Shown: in pieces, positions 24,020 through 34,879 of the stretch
Layout of the letters: each line of letters opens with the position of its first letter
Numbering within the stretch: the first letter of the stretch is position 1
Source of the DNA: Cryptomeria japonica
Taxonomy: Eukaryota > Streptophyta > Pinopsida > Cupressales > Cupressaceae
Reading direction: 5' to 3'
Assembly: GCF_030272615.1 (NCBI RefSeq)
Contig: NC_081406.1
Coordinates: 267,707,692 to 267,771,691 of the forward strand
Length of the DNA: 64,000 bases
Notes under the pieces: model-generated
Seen by the model: the letters and a program-made list of their open reading frames with translations, nothing else
The model's database searches: none
What the model was told of the DNA's origin: nothing
Made by a program: the position numbers and the translations under genes

Positions 24020-25186
24020 ATGGCTATGGAGAAGCAACATGAGATGACACTTGAGGATTATGATGTTGAAAGGTTGAAGAACTTAAAGCTATAAGATGAA
24101 TTGAATTCTGCTAATGAATTCATTCTTGTTCTACAAGAAAGGTTATCATCTGCTCAATCTAGAAGAAAGGAACTTTTGCAAAACTAGGATGATGAAGAGA
24201 AAAATGCACTTAGGGAACAATGTTAGAAGCCGAGTTAACAAAAATTGCTCATGAAGAATGAAATGCAAGACCTGACTATGAGGATGCCAAAAGAAATCGA
24301 GGACATAAAGAAGAAGGAAGAAAATCTTGTTGTATCTCTGAAGAACAAATATGAAGAATGTGGAAGATTGGCTCATGAGAATGATATGTTGAGAACTGAT
24401 TTGGTACAATCCCAAAATAATGAACAAGAGATTGAAAGACAAACAATGGTTCTCAGAAATGATCCGACTACTGAAAGTGAGTATAAAGAAAAATTCAGGA
24501 TTAGTGCTACATAGCTGGATGATTTATTGAAAAGAAAAAGGCAGAGTGATGATTCTAGAGGGCTTGGATTTGAACAAGGTGAAAGCTCCGGTACTGCAAA
24601 TAAAGATCAGACAACCGGTATGCAGAACTCATTGGACCAGAGGAAACTAGTAAGGCAATCTAATGCTTACAAATTCAATGGTAGATGGTTTGTTTGTAAT
24701 AAATTTGGGCATATGGCTAAATAATGTAGAAATAGAGCAAATCAAAACTACAATTCAGTTCCCAGTCCATGCACAAATTGCAAGAAATATGGTCATAAGT
24801 TAGAAGATTGCAAAATAAATGTTAAGTGTCATTCATGTGGAAAGTTTGGACATTTGGCTAATCAATGCAGGTCAAGGAATGACACCGGATATGGTAAATA
24901 AATTTAAAAGATTAATTTTACATGCTATGCATGCAAAAAAATAGGTCATATTGCTAAGTAATGCAGAAGCAAGACTAAACCAGTTAGCAATGACAGAGAA
25001 AATGAGAGAGGAAAGTAGAAGGTAGATGAATTACAACAAGATCACACCAAGAGACGGGTTAGAAAGTTTGAAGAACCAAGTGGAGATGCAACTACACTAG
25101 TAATTGCGCTAGTAACTCCACCAATAGAACAAAGAATTCCTGCACCAGCAAGAAATTCAACTGGTAACTAAGGAGATGCCTTAGGG
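24020..25186 (+). pseudogene. gag: GAG-X1 gag-like protein with CCHC knuckles
   Basis: One frame from ATG at 24020 holds a long charged, coiled-coil-like part (for example KKKEENLVVSLKNKYEECGR), a linker with FEQGESSGTAN, and four zinc knuckles near 24690-24965: CNKFGHMAK-C (its first Cys replaced by Trp), CTNCKKYGHKLEDC, CHSCGKFGHLANQC and CYACKKIGHIAK-C. Zinc knuckles bind the element RNA during packaging. Many in-frame TAG and TAA codons occur, most at places where Gln is expected, including inside knuckles one and four. The minus-strand element at 63430-64000 has the matching linker (FEVGESSGTAN) and knuckles. The usual copia gag core domain is not apparent, so the particle-forming region is novel or unrecognised. 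Confidence 0.75.
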
Positions 25187-25540
25187 GTTGGAAAATTCAT
25201 TGCAAATCTTGCATATTCCCGAGAAGAGATCTGGAAAGAAATCTGGAGAGTTGTATTGATCATTAATGGAGGTTTATCTGGCATAAAACTATGGAACCGA
25301 CATTCAGTAGGGCATACTACTAAGCATTAATGACAGTAAAGGATTAGGGTTTTCTCACTGATAAAAGGGGAAAATTTACTCATTTTCACTCACCCAACAT
25401 TCGAGCAAACCAAAGTGAAGAAAAGGCGAATCATAGGCGATCAAGAGTGAGCAAAGGCATTCTAAAAAATTTCCAGTAGTTATCTAAGAAGTAATCAAGA
25501 TCTTTCAAACTGACAATTGTTATCCAGGTATTTCTTTGAA
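25187..25540 (+). other. spacer between gag and ORF2 (GAG-X1)
   Basis: There is no ORF here. The matching part of the minus-strand element (63041-63430) has the same kind of sequence, including a CACTCACCCAACATTCGAGC / CATTCACCAAGCATTC-like phrase and a GGCATYC step. Conservation of a non-coding block upstream of ORF2 suggests a leader, internal promoter or splice region, but no signal can be proved. Confidence 0.4.
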
Positions 25541-28500
25541 ATGGCATCCAGATCACCATCTTCTCCTACTTTCATTGCCAATCCCACTGTTGTTGAGGGT
25601 AAGGATAGGCTCATACCTATTTTCAAGGAAGTTCCTCAAATAGTAAGGAAGGAAGACTCTTCTGGTGTATTTTTTAGGGTTCTAGATGGTGTCGTACATG
25701 TGGAAGATGTCAGGGCTTATATTCATTGCACTTTGGAGGATTTAGGCACTAAGGAAATCAAGCAAATGTATCAATCTATGATACTAAGCAGATCTGGAAC
25801 AATCAAACCAGAATATCAAATCATTGATGACCTAGGGTTAAATAGAATCCTGTATATATCAGAATTCAAGGATGAAATGATTAGATATGTTCTGAGAAGG
25901 GTCCTTAATGAATCCATCTAGCTGGATCGGCCTCACATGATCACCAAAGAAGCAATTCAGGTAGTCACCAACTTACCCAAAGTCGAGAAGGAACCCGAAA
26001 ATAAGATCTCCAACACTAAGGTTGAAAATCTCACCAACGCAACTCATGATGGAAGGTCAATGAGGATAAGAACCATTAAAGATATAGATGTAAAATTTTC
26101 CAGCATGATCATTGGCTACAAGGTAACAAAATCAAGTCGATTGAACTCTGTTGCTAGTTCTTGTATCCATGTTGTATATCAAATGATAAACAATGATGGA
26201 AAGTATGATTTGTGTGAATAGTTAAGAAGTGAATTAATGATAAAACTTGGAAAAATCAAAGGTGTTAAGAAAGGGACATTCCGGTTTGGCAACCTTATTA
26301 TCTGCTTGATGCTGTATTTCATGAATGAGCTACCAGGTTTGGGAAAGAAACGATGGGCTCATGACATACCGGTAGGCATGCAGATTAGAGATGCAATCAC
26401 CATTCTTGGAAGCAATAGGGATGAGAAGCTATGGGGTTTCTTCAAATATTTTCAAAAGAACATGAGACTGAGTGAGAGAATCTCCAAACACATTGTGGAG
26501 AAATACTCTACTGAAATCTACATCATGGTAAAAACCTATGAGACCCTCAGGGAAGCAGTGGAACCAACAAAAATATTGGTCACTGAATTGGGCTATGAAG
26601 TTGATGACAATATCTTGGAACTATATGCTAAAATGCTTCTTGATACTCCTTTGGATGATAAGACTGAACACTTTGGTACTGCAGAGGAGAAGGCATTTGA
26701 AGTTAAAATTGGTTTTAATAAGAAAAGGAGGGAAAAGAAAATAGACAAAATGTTTGCCTTCATTCAAAATGTAATTCATAGGATAGATACAAAACTAGGT
26801 TCTAGATCTAAACTGATAGATCAATCAACAATGGCAGCTACAACAACTATAGTGAAAAGTCCTCCTGAGGTAAAGAGGCTAGAGACTTTCATATCTCCTA
26901 TCAATTCTGACTCTGATACAGAGGATAATCAACCTCTTGTATTCAGAAGGGTACAAAGGAAGAAAGATGGCAAGCCTCTAGTAGAAGAGAAGAAGGTGGA
27001 ACCAAGGAGGAAGCTAGTAAGAAAGGTAACAACAACATCCACACCTCCAACAAGAAAACCTACTCAGAAGAGGAAGCTAGCTCCATCCACTCCTGCAACC
27101 CCCAACAACAAGAAGAAAAAGAGTGATGAAGCAAATGAATTCAGTAATGTTACCATCATCCCCCCAATGACTTGTGCAGAATTAATTGATGAGGTAACTA
27201 AAGATAGAATTTTGAAGAATGTATTAAACTTCTATGAACATTTAGATGACAATGAGCAGAATAAAATGGAAGAAGCAATTTTATTATATTTAGACATATA
27301 TAAGAAGGCTTTGGTAGAGATTTTGAAGGAAATTCCTTTATCTTTGTATAATAAATTAGATGCAAGAAGATTAGATGTAGTTAAGAGGGACAACGAGATT
27401 AAAGAAGTTAAACTTTTGAGTATTTGTGGTTCTATAAATAATGAGGAAATGAAAAGATGTATAGAAGTTGCCAATAGAACAATTTTTAGTAGCAAACCCC
27501 AGAAAATAAGCTTAATGATGGGTAGAGTAAATGAAATAATAAATGAGACTAGAGAAGGTTGGGATAAATTCTTCCAAAAGAATCCTGATTTCCTTTCTTC
27601 TCAAGAAGAATTTTATAGGGTAACAACTCCCACCATTCCGGACAGATCCAAGGGAAAAGGAATTTTGGTAAGCTCAGATCAAATTTTGAGTGAACTGGTA
27701 GATAATAAGAGTGTACAGACTCCACCGAAAGGTAAACCTAAAACTGATGAGAGTGTATAGGCTAAACTAGTAGAGACAACATTTGTATACTTTGAGTAAG
27801 GTAATATAGATAATGTACAAGATATAGATAATATTGTGGATAGTAATCCACTAGCAGTGACAGATACTGCACCAAGTGGAAAAGCCACCAGTGCAAAAGA
27901 GGATGAGAGAAGGGATACACTAGGAGAGGATAAGGAGAAGAAAGAAAAGGAAAAGGAGACTAAACTGACAATTGATTCCTCAACAAAATTTTTGGCAATT
28001 GACACTTCTCAAGTTGAGAAGAAATCCATCACAGAGATGAGTCCCATAGGGGTAATGATGATGGCTAATCAAAATCTAATGAAGGAGGGATCTGTAGACA
28101 AGGGAATAATGGATCAGTCAATAACAATTTTGCAAAGAATGATTCTGAATTGTATGATTGAAAATGAAGCAAGCCCTTCCGACAAGCTTAAACTATTGAT
28201 AGAGAACATCTCTAAAAACTTTCAATCATTACAGTAGATTTCCGACCAAAAAGAACTTGAAAGATTTACTTTGGTTAAGAGAGTCGCTTTTGACCAGATT
28301 ATTGAGACAAAGAAGAGGAAGATTGGAGAGAAACTTATACTTATTGAATTTTTTTTTGAAATAGTGTTCTAACATCTACAGGGTTTGTTGTAATATAGAG
28401 ATTCTTACAACAAATGTAGATAAGAAAATAAAGGAGTTACAAGAAAAGATTGCTAATATTGCTAGTTATTTTGATGGACTAACTTCACTTACAATGTCTA

Positions 28501-28814
28501 TTGATAGACATATTTTGAGTTTAGAGAAGCAATTTTTTTCTTTTGAAAATGAAAGGGACAAGATTATTTAGAGAGCCAAAAGTCTTAGAGGTTTGGTGAG
28601 TCCAAGATTGGATTCACTTAGTGTACATAAGACGGAATGCATGGATATGCTTGCAAAGCCCACACTAGTGGAAGTCAGTGAGAAAGAAACACTTGCACAT
28701 TTACTAAGTGGACTTGTATCCATATCTAAAACATTCAAAACCAACTGGGATACCTATATAGAGTTACTAGAGAAAACTTATCCGAAAATCTTGAAATCGG
28801 TCAAGCTCTGGTAA
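25541..28814 (+). pseudogene. GAG-X1 ORF2, unknown element-borne protein
   Basis: I recognise no named family. The frame opens at ATG 25541 (MASRSPSS; an ATG at 25517 is also in frame). Isolated stops fall at 25919, 26219, 27758, 27797 and 28235. A frameshift in a T-run near 28348 moves the end into another frame, which closes at 28814. The N-terminal 400 residues are shared with the minus-strand homologue: ITKEAIQVVTNLP, then KKGTFRFGNL, then CLMLYFMNELPGLGKK. Next come a Lys/Ser/Pro-rich linker (26860-27130), a second conserved block around LDIYKKALVEILKEIP with LDARRLDVVKRD (27290-27400), another variable acidic linker, and a coiled-coil-like tail. ITKEAIQVVTNLP loosely resembles the ITxxDVxxLxGLP step of PMD proteins. 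The role is unknown; it could act in packaging, targeting or countering silencing. Confidence 0.7.
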
Positions 28815-28880
28815 AGTAATCTATAATTATTCATTCTTTTGCACAGATTCCTAACAATTCTTTCAATTATTTCACCGGTC

Positions 28881-28905
28881 TTTGGCATTGATGCCAAAGG
28901 GGGAA
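28881..28905 (+). promoter_or_regulatory. upstream hairpin plus G-run, twin of the PPT
   Basis: Arms TTTGGCAT and ATGCCAAA form a perfect hairpin, directly followed by GGGGGAAGAT. It lies about 190 bp before the real polypurine tract and closely resembles it. It may be a second plus-strand priming site. Confidence 0.5.
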
Positions 28906-29090
28906 GATATGTATGTGAAAAATAAAATGAAAAGGAAAATATGTATATAATCCTAGGGGGAGGATATCAGACAAAGAGTATATTGTAAACATAGTCAATC
29001 AGCGTAGGGGGAGCATGTTTCAGTTCATGTTTCAGTTTCAATTGAACCGACAGGGAATCCATTTTTCACATGAGTGTTGCCATCAATGCC

Positions 29091-29102
29091 AAAGGGGGAG
29101 AT
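29091..29102 (+). promoter_or_regulatory. GAG-X1 polypurine tract
   Basis: AAAGGGGGAGAT directly precedes the 3' LTR. The same 12 bases precede the 3' LTR of both plus-strand copia elements (32785 and 43840). Confidence 0.8.
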
Positions 29103-29600
29103 TGCTGTAAATTGACACTCATTGGATTCATATGTTATCATTGATGGCAACAAGATTTTGTAGAAGGCATATACCAACAGATATTGACATTGGAGGCATA
29201 CACCAACAACTACCGACATTGGAGTAATTAGGGTCATAACTGGCACCGACACTGACACCGACATCCAACACTTCAGTGAAGCCAACATCTATCTGGGATC
29301 TGAAGAAATTTTTATTTGTAAAATCATTTTTAATTATTGTATAGAGCTGACATTGAATATCTTTTGTAACATGTTGTAAACCGACATAAGGCATATTGTT
29401 TGTAAAGGGTATATAAGTCAGTCTATTAGGTCATTTTGATAGAGGACAATGTGCATAACAATGTGGAGAAGTAAATGATGCAAAGGATATGTATGCAGAT
29501 CATTTGTATACAAAAGCAATATCATGCAATGATAAGTAGATAGTTTGTAAAGCATTCTTGGAGAAAAGGAGATACCGGTAAAAGGGTTTAGGGTTTATAT
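29103..29600 (+). repeat. GAG-X1 3' LTR, truncated
   Basis: The LTR aligns with the first 490 bases of the 5' LTR, including the TATATAAG box, and breaks off after AAAAGGGTTTAGGGTTTA. The remaining 430 bases, including the C-loop hairpin, are missing. The sequence beyond is unrelated, so a deletion or rearrangement removed both the LTR end and part of its neighbour. Confidence 0.8.
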
Positions 29601-29733
29601 TTGAGTCCACTAAACTCTCTGGGTACATATTCAAGTACCTATCATACTTATATTTCATCTTTTTTGATGATGCTTTACTCGGAGAAGGTTGTCCTGAGGA
29701 AGACTTGGGCTTGTTGTGAGAGAGCTTTGACAT
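29601..29733 (-). pseudogene. N-terminal stub of an unknown protein
   Basis: From ATG at 29733 the minus strand encodes about 44 residues, basic and Ser-rich (MSKLSHNKPKSSS, then KASSKKMKYKYDRYLNMYPE). The frame then runs into the broken LTR of GAG-X1, so the rest is lost. The palindrome array lies directly upstream in minus sense, just as the ten-unit array lies upstream of the ORF starting at 5560. This hints at another element-borne ORF of the same sort. No homologue is recognised. Confidence 0.4.
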
Positions 29734-29904
29734 TCGTGCTCAATGACTACATTCAAAACTGATGATTATCCATTCATCATTATCAAAAATCAATTTTTCT
29801 CAAACGGATCGAAAAACGGGACTCAGAATAGGCTTAGGAGTAAAACTGCCAAAAACAACAGGCCGGGGAAAAAAGTCCGAACTGCTCTTTTTAAAATAAA
29901 AATT

Positions 29905-30405
29905 TCACATCGGACTTTAAAGTCTGAAGTGCAATAAAAAAACTTGATTAGCACATCGGACTTTAAAGTCCGATGGGCTATTCCAGGGAAAAATGTAACA
30001 CATCGGACTTTAAAGTCCCATGTGTTGGAGAAAAACTTTAAAACAAGCACATCAGACTTTAAAGTACGATGTGCAATTTGGAAAAGATTAAAGGCACATC
30101 GGACTTTAAAGTCTGATGTTCTTTAAAAGGGAAAGGCAACTGGTTGACATGTTGGGTTTTAAAACCCGACATGTCAACCTACACCCCTCTGCATATTGGA
30201 TTTTAAAGTCTGATATGCGAAGGCTAAGATCCCGCATATTGGACTTTAAAATCTGATATGCGGAGAAACTTTTTTTTAGCTACACATCGGACTTTAAAGT
30301 CTGGTATGCAGCTTTAGAAGGGGGCTTTGGAGGGCAATTGGATTTTAAATTTTGATTGTTCTCTGAAGCAAGGGAGACAATCAGATTTCAAAATCTGATT
30401 GCCCT
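29905..30405. repeat. palindrome array, block 1 (11 palindromes)
   Basis: Eleven imperfect palindromes of 28-38 bp have centres at about 29918, 29964, 30011, 30060, 30107, 30160, 30204, 30247, 30295, 30346 and 30389, that is 43-53 bp apart. Ten centre on TTTAAA and the last on a TTTCAAAA variant; most have inner arms GGACT / AGTCC. Outer arms differ between units yet stay complementary: CACATC with GATGTG (first five), GACATGTT with GACATGTC (30142-30179, 18 of 19 pairs plus one wobble), GCATAT with ATATGC, CAATC with GATTG. Between palindromes the sequence is unrelated. They can form RNA hairpins or DNA cruciforms. Confidence 0.9.
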
Positions 30406-30706
30406 CTAAAGGAGAACCAAAAAGAAAAATGAAAAACAACAAAACAAAAAAGAAAACAAGTGAGAATGCAAACTCGAAAAAGAAACCCAAAAGGACACAA
30501 AATGAAACCCTACCTCTTCCGCTGCAAGAATAAAAAAAATCTGATATCGACGATCCAAAATGAAGTTGGTGCGAGCGACAACGAAGGAGGATGCACGAAG
30601 GAGAAAGAAAAACCAGAAATGAAGATTAAAACACAAAAAATTAACTTATAAAGCATTTTGACTAACCCTAAAAATCAATTAATGCACCATTAATTACAAC
30701 CCGCAG
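30406..30706. other. spacer between the palindrome blocks
   Basis: About 300 bp of A-rich, non-palindromic DNA. Its length fits about seven steps of the array period (centre 30389 to centre 30722 is 333 bp), so a run of units may have been replaced here. A weak ORF on each strand has low-complexity translation and no recognisable domain. Confidence 0.5.
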
Positions 30707-31055
30707 TTGCATGTCAGGCTTGAAAGTCTGACATGCAAGCTAGGAACACTTGCACATTGGACTTTAAAGTCCGACATGCAAGTGACATCAAACCCCCTGT
30801 AGTTCGGGTTTTAAAGTTCGAACTGCAGGCTAAAACAAACTGCAGTTCGAACTTTAAAACCTGAACTGCAATCTGAGACCACATGCAGTTCAGACTTTAA
30901 AGTCCGAACTATAGGCAAAAGACCTCTTGCAATTTGGAATTTAAAACCCAAACTACAGGAAAAGAAGCCTGCAAATACACACCAGACTTTAAATTCCAAA
31001 ATGTATTTGGCCAAGAGAATCCTGCAGTTCGGACTTTAAAGTCCATACTGTAGGA
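30707..31055. repeat. palindrome array, block 2 (8 palindromes)
   Basis: Eight more palindromes have centres near 30722, 30765, 30812, 30855, 30898, 30942, 30990 and 31037, 43-48 bp apart. Outer arms are mostly TGCAGTTC with GAACTGCA, or TTGCATGTC with GACATGCAA, in contrast to block 1. The central TTTAAA is kept in all but the first, which has CTTGAAAG. The last spans 31020-31055. A further hairpin, TACGAAAC with GTTTCGTA, lies just outside at 31159-31180. Confidence 0.9.
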
Positions 31056-31225
31056 AAAACTGCAATCTGCAGAAACAAGGACAACAATCAAAATGAAAAG
31101 CAAAGAATGAAATGAACCAACCGACCAAGTCAATTAAGCTCTCCTGGAGACCATAAGGTACGAAACGGATCAGTTTCGTAGGGTTGCCTCACAATTTTGG
31201 CTGTGCTGAAATCAAGGACAACAAA
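31056..31225. other. junction region with a hairpin
   Basis: A short non-coding stretch between the palindrome array and the broken copia. It holds an 8-bp perfect stem TACGAAAC/GTTTCGTA around GGATCA (31159-31180). The copia sequence starts abruptly after it. Confidence 0.5.
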
Positions 31226-32404
31226 ATGGATATTTAATGTGCATTTTTGAATGGAGATCTTGAAGAAGAAGTCTACATTGAACAACCTGATGGATTTTAT
31301 TTGACAAATAATAAAGATATGGTTTGTAGGCTAAGGAAAGCTTTGTATGGATTGAAGTAAGCTCCAAGAGCTTGGTATACCAGATTGGATAAGTATCTTT
31401 TGAAGATTGGTTTTTCTAAAGGTAATGCTGACAGTAACTTATACTATAAAGTGACTAATGATGACATCTTGGCTATAGAAGTTTTTGTTGATGATATAGT
31501 CTTTGGAGGAAAAGATGGATTGTGTAAAGACTTTTCTATCAAAATGCAGCAAGAATTTGAAATGTCTATGATTGGTTAAATAAGATTCTTTTTAGGATTG
31601 CAGATATCTCAGACTGATAAAGGTATATTCTTGAGTCAATCAAAATACTTGAAAGAGTTGCTTAAGAAATTTGGGATGGAAAACTCTAAACCGATAAGCA
31701 CACCTATGACTACAAATGACAAACTATCTTTAAGGGATGAATCTACACCTGTTAATCCAACAAGGTACAAATCTATGATAGGAGGTTTACTGTATTTGAC
31801 ACAAACAAGACCTGATATTATGAATGCAGTATGTATTGTTTCAAGATTTCAGAGTAATCCTAGAGAAAATCATGAATCAGCAGTAAAAAGGATTTTTTGG
31901 TATTTACAAGGCACTACAAATCTTGGATTATGGTATCCTAGAGATGAAAACTTTGACCTATATGCATACATAGATGCAAATTGGGTAGGAGATATTGATG
32001 ATAGAAAAAGCACCACCGGTGGAGCATTTTTTCTTGGAAGCAGACTAGTTTCTTGGTTGAGTAAGAAACAGAGTTGTACATCTTTATCAACAGCAGAATC
32101 AGAATATGTTGCAACAACAACTAATTGTACGCAGGTACTTTGGCTTAAACAAATGTTGAAAGACTTAGAGGTAAAATGCAAGGAACCTATAACTATCTAT
32201 TCTGATAACACAACAACAATTGATATATCTAAGAATCCGGTATTACATTCTAAAACAAAACATGTTTCAATCAAATTGAATTTTCTAAGGGAGAATGTTG
32301 AAGCAAAAGAAATAAAACTAGTTTATGTGAATACTAAAGAGCAGCTTGTAGATATTTTTACTAAACCTTTACCTAAAGAGACCTTTGAATATCTTAGAGA
32401 ATAG
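31226..32404 (+). pseudogene. pol: copia reverse transcriptase and RNase H, C-terminal half
   Basis: One frame carries RT motifs YGLK-APRAW and [12 protein letters not shown] (the VDD catalytic box), MNAVCIVSRF, then RNase H with YIDANWVGDIDDRKSTTGGA, SLSTAESEYVA and the conserved TKHVSIKLNFLRE...VDIFTKPL end. TAA codons at about 31235, 31357 and 31577 interrupt it, and it ends in TAG at 32402. No frameshift is seen. The N-terminal domains (gag, protease, integrase) are absent. Confidence 0.85.
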
Positions 32405-32580
32405 CTTGGGGTCATACCCCCACCGGTAGATACTTAGTGAGTTGATACTTGTCATCAACAGACAAAATTCACAGAGAAATCTCTTACTCCGACTTTGATG
32501 AGGAAGCTACTTCTCAGGGGGAGTAGTTGGTATATTGAAATTGATTGGTATTTTGTATATGAACTTGGTTTTGTTGTAAC

Positions 32581-32605
32581 TTTGGCATTTGATGTCAAAG
32601 GGGGA
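32581..32605 (+). promoter_or_regulatory. upstream twin of the copia PPT
   Basis: TTTGGCAT and ATGTCAAA pair with one G-T wobble and are followed by GGGGGAGTGAT, about 190 bp before the real polypurine tract. Confidence 0.5.
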
Positions 32606-32784
32606 GTGATATCTATGGAAAAACACATTATCTTTTAGGAGAGATTGGTACAGAAAAACATAAGGGAACTCATGTTACTCTCAGGGGGAGAGATTGTTAC
32701 TTTAGGGAGATTGTTGGTTTTTGTTTTTGGCATTTCTGTTTTGGCACTTTGATGGTTTTTCCATCTTTTGTTGCCATCAATGCC

Positions 32785-32796
32785 AAAGGGGGAGAT
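32785..32796 (+). promoter_or_regulatory. copia polypurine tract
   Basis: AAAGGGGGAGAT ends at the LTR start TGTTTGTATTTTGG and is preceded by TTGCCATCAATGCC. Confidence 0.85.
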
Positions 32797-33847
32797 TGTT
32801 TGTATTTTGGTATGGTTTTGTCATTGATGTCAACACCTACTAAAACTCTAGCACTTTGGAGATCCAACAACTTTCATCGACAAGCAAGTGACTTTTGCAC
32901 AGTCACCTGTATATGGTACACCGGCAGGAAATAATTATCACTGGCACTTGGAATGACTTGGAAAACACTTGGTAATGTCGAAGACGTTGTTTGGACATCT
33001 TATCTTGGAGAATTGTTTATTGGCATATTTGTATTTGCATATTTGTTGTTACCAGCAAATAGGTCCAGGTTATGCACCAACAGGTTTATCTTTTCCAAAT
33101 CAGTACGACACGCTATGGAGATGATTAATTATTGTTGTAAATGCATTAAGCTGACATAGTGAATCGGTTATTGCATCGGATAATGTATTGTTTGTAAAAT
33201 GATTTTATTGTAATATCTTGTAGAGCCGACCTACTAAAATTGGTCTTAGGTTATGGTATAAATGCAAGATCTTATTTGTAAGATCAAGTGTGGAATGCGA
33301 ATAAGATTTGTGTGAAGGTATATGCGAGATTAAGCAAAGCTATACATGCAGACATCATTTGAAGGTGAAGCTAGGTTTTTGTGAAAGCATATCAGAACTA
33401 CACCGGTATTGAATCCAACATATGAAGATGCTATTTTGTGCAGTACATTCTTATTGGATTTAATCATCCAATTGTAGTAAGTGTGACTCCCATTTGTGAT
33501 TAAGCAGTGAGCTCTAGGTGCTTGGCCTTTCTGCATGTGCAGACCCCATTTATGTACACTTACTATCTGCAGTAGTATCGTCTGATTGTGGGTAAGGTTT
33601 CCCATCGTGGTTTTTACTCTTACAAGGTTTCCACGTACAAATATTGGTGTTATGTGTTGTGGATGACTTTGTCTTTTTGTTTCATGCTTTAATCTTTACC
33701 GGTATTGCATTTATTTGTTAAAACTATCCACCGGTATAACAAACTGGTTCACTGGTATTAAGTGATATTTTGGTTAAGTTGTTTTGGTTTAAGTTATATT
33801 GGACAACTGATTCACCCCCCCCTCTCAGTTGCCTTCGGGACCTAACA
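32797..33847 (+). repeat. copia 3' LTR
   Basis: 1,051 bp from TGTTTGTATTTTGGTATGG to CCTAACA. It aligns along its length with the LTRs at 38238 and 43852. The C-loop hairpin CAACTGA/TCAGTTG lies at 33804-33831. Accgg-type phrases (CACCGGTA) recur through the LTR. Confidence 0.88.
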
Positions 33848-34444
33848 ATGTTAACAAGATTGATTGGATAGTTGACTCAATTGATTGACTAGTGGACTGA
33901 ATTGATTAGGGAGATGACTGATTTGATTGATTAGTTAGAAAAGGTGATTGAGAGTGAAAAGGGGAGATTGAAGAGTTAATTGATTTGATCAATCAGTCCT
34001 AATTTTCAACATGTGTTGTAAGAATTTGAATTGAAATTTATTTTCATTTTGATTTGAATTTGAATTTGAATTTTTGAATGTTGAAATACCCATGAGATTT
34101 ATCTAAAATTGAATGAAATTCAAATTTGGGGAATTGGAGGAATAAGTTAATTAATTAAATAATTTAAATGAAACTATTTAATCATTATAAATGGGATTAA
34201 TTAAATAATAAAGATTATTTAATTAAGGGAATTAATCGTAATTAATTAAATAATTAATATTTAATTAATATTTGAGAAAGGGGTTTGATGATGAATTGAT
34301 TAAAAGAGAGAAATTGAATGATTAGTAATGTGAAAGGTGATGATTGAGTTAGTTCAAAAGAATAATTAGCTTAATTAAATAATTATTTAACTAATAGGAT
34401 GAATAATTAGTACATGATTATTGAGAGATTTTTAGGTGTCTACA
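33848..34444 (-). repeat. gypsy LTR fragment
   Basis: It matches 13798-14441 nearly base for base, with a few small indels, from GTTAACAAGATTGATTGG to the border AGGTGTCTACA. The other 200 bp of the LTR are missing on the left, where the copia LTR begins. No gypsy internal sequence follows at 34445, so it is a solo LTR or a broken end into which the copia inserted. Confidence 0.8.
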
Positions 34445-34879
34445 AGGATTATATATTATAATTAATTTATTATTTAATGCAACTAAATAAAATATCAAAC
34501 TAACAATAAAATTAAATAAAATACAACATTCTTAAAACCACACAAAACCTAACAAGATGACTCTATCCAAGAACACGGGAACTTATATAGGACACTGACT
34601 AGGGTTAAGATGTAGTAGGGCCTTAGTGTCACCTTTGATCAACTACCATTGGGATTAAAGGCTCACTCAAACTTATGAGACTAGGCGGAGTTGATGCCTA
34701 GTACCTATATGTTGCATAACACCAAACATATATACACAACATATACATAACCATAAATGCACAAGCATGTGCAAGATAATTGTAACATCACACCCCACTC
34801 ATAAATGAGTGATGTGACATCATCCCTTTCACATCCCCAATAGTAAGACATGATAGCAAAGACATAACATCATAAATGG
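34445..34879. repeat. dispersed repeat left of the host copia
   Basis: Non-coding. 34560-34710 matches 10140-10330 (the GAGTTGATGCCTAGTAC phrase). It is the same dispersed repeat family as at 1-960 and 9.2-11.5 kb. The host copia element is inserted in this copy. Confidence 0.5.

Larger units (their letters stand above)
23029..29600 (+). mobile_element. gag-only LTR element GAG-X1 with extra ORF2
   Basis: Two direct LTRs (23029-23945 and 29103-29600, the latter cut short) enclose a primer-binding site, a gag-like ORF with four CCHC-type knuckles, a second long ORF of unknown function, and a polypurine tract. There is no protease, reverse transcriptase or integrase, and the internal 5.1 kb leaves no room for them. 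Elements of this design are called TR-GAG or large non-autonomous retrotransposons. It sits in the reverse transcriptase of the gypsy element. The two LTRs agree at roughly nine of ten bases. A homologue lies on the minus strand at 58603-64000. Confidence 0.8.
31226..33847 (+). mobile_element. copia element, 5'-truncated
   Basis: It begins abruptly inside reverse transcriptase ([19 protein letters not shown]) and continues to an intact 3' LTR. It is closely related to the nested copia at 38238-44899, where the matching point is 42243. The upstream half and 5' LTR are missing, so no target duplication can be checked. The 3' LTR abuts a gypsy LTR fragment at 33848. Confidence 0.85.

Noticed and set aside
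29905-31055. CRISPR-like array (regular repeats with unrelated spacers)
   Set aside because: The repeats are palindromes whose outer arms change from unit to unit, no cas genes are present and the DNA is from a plant nucleus.
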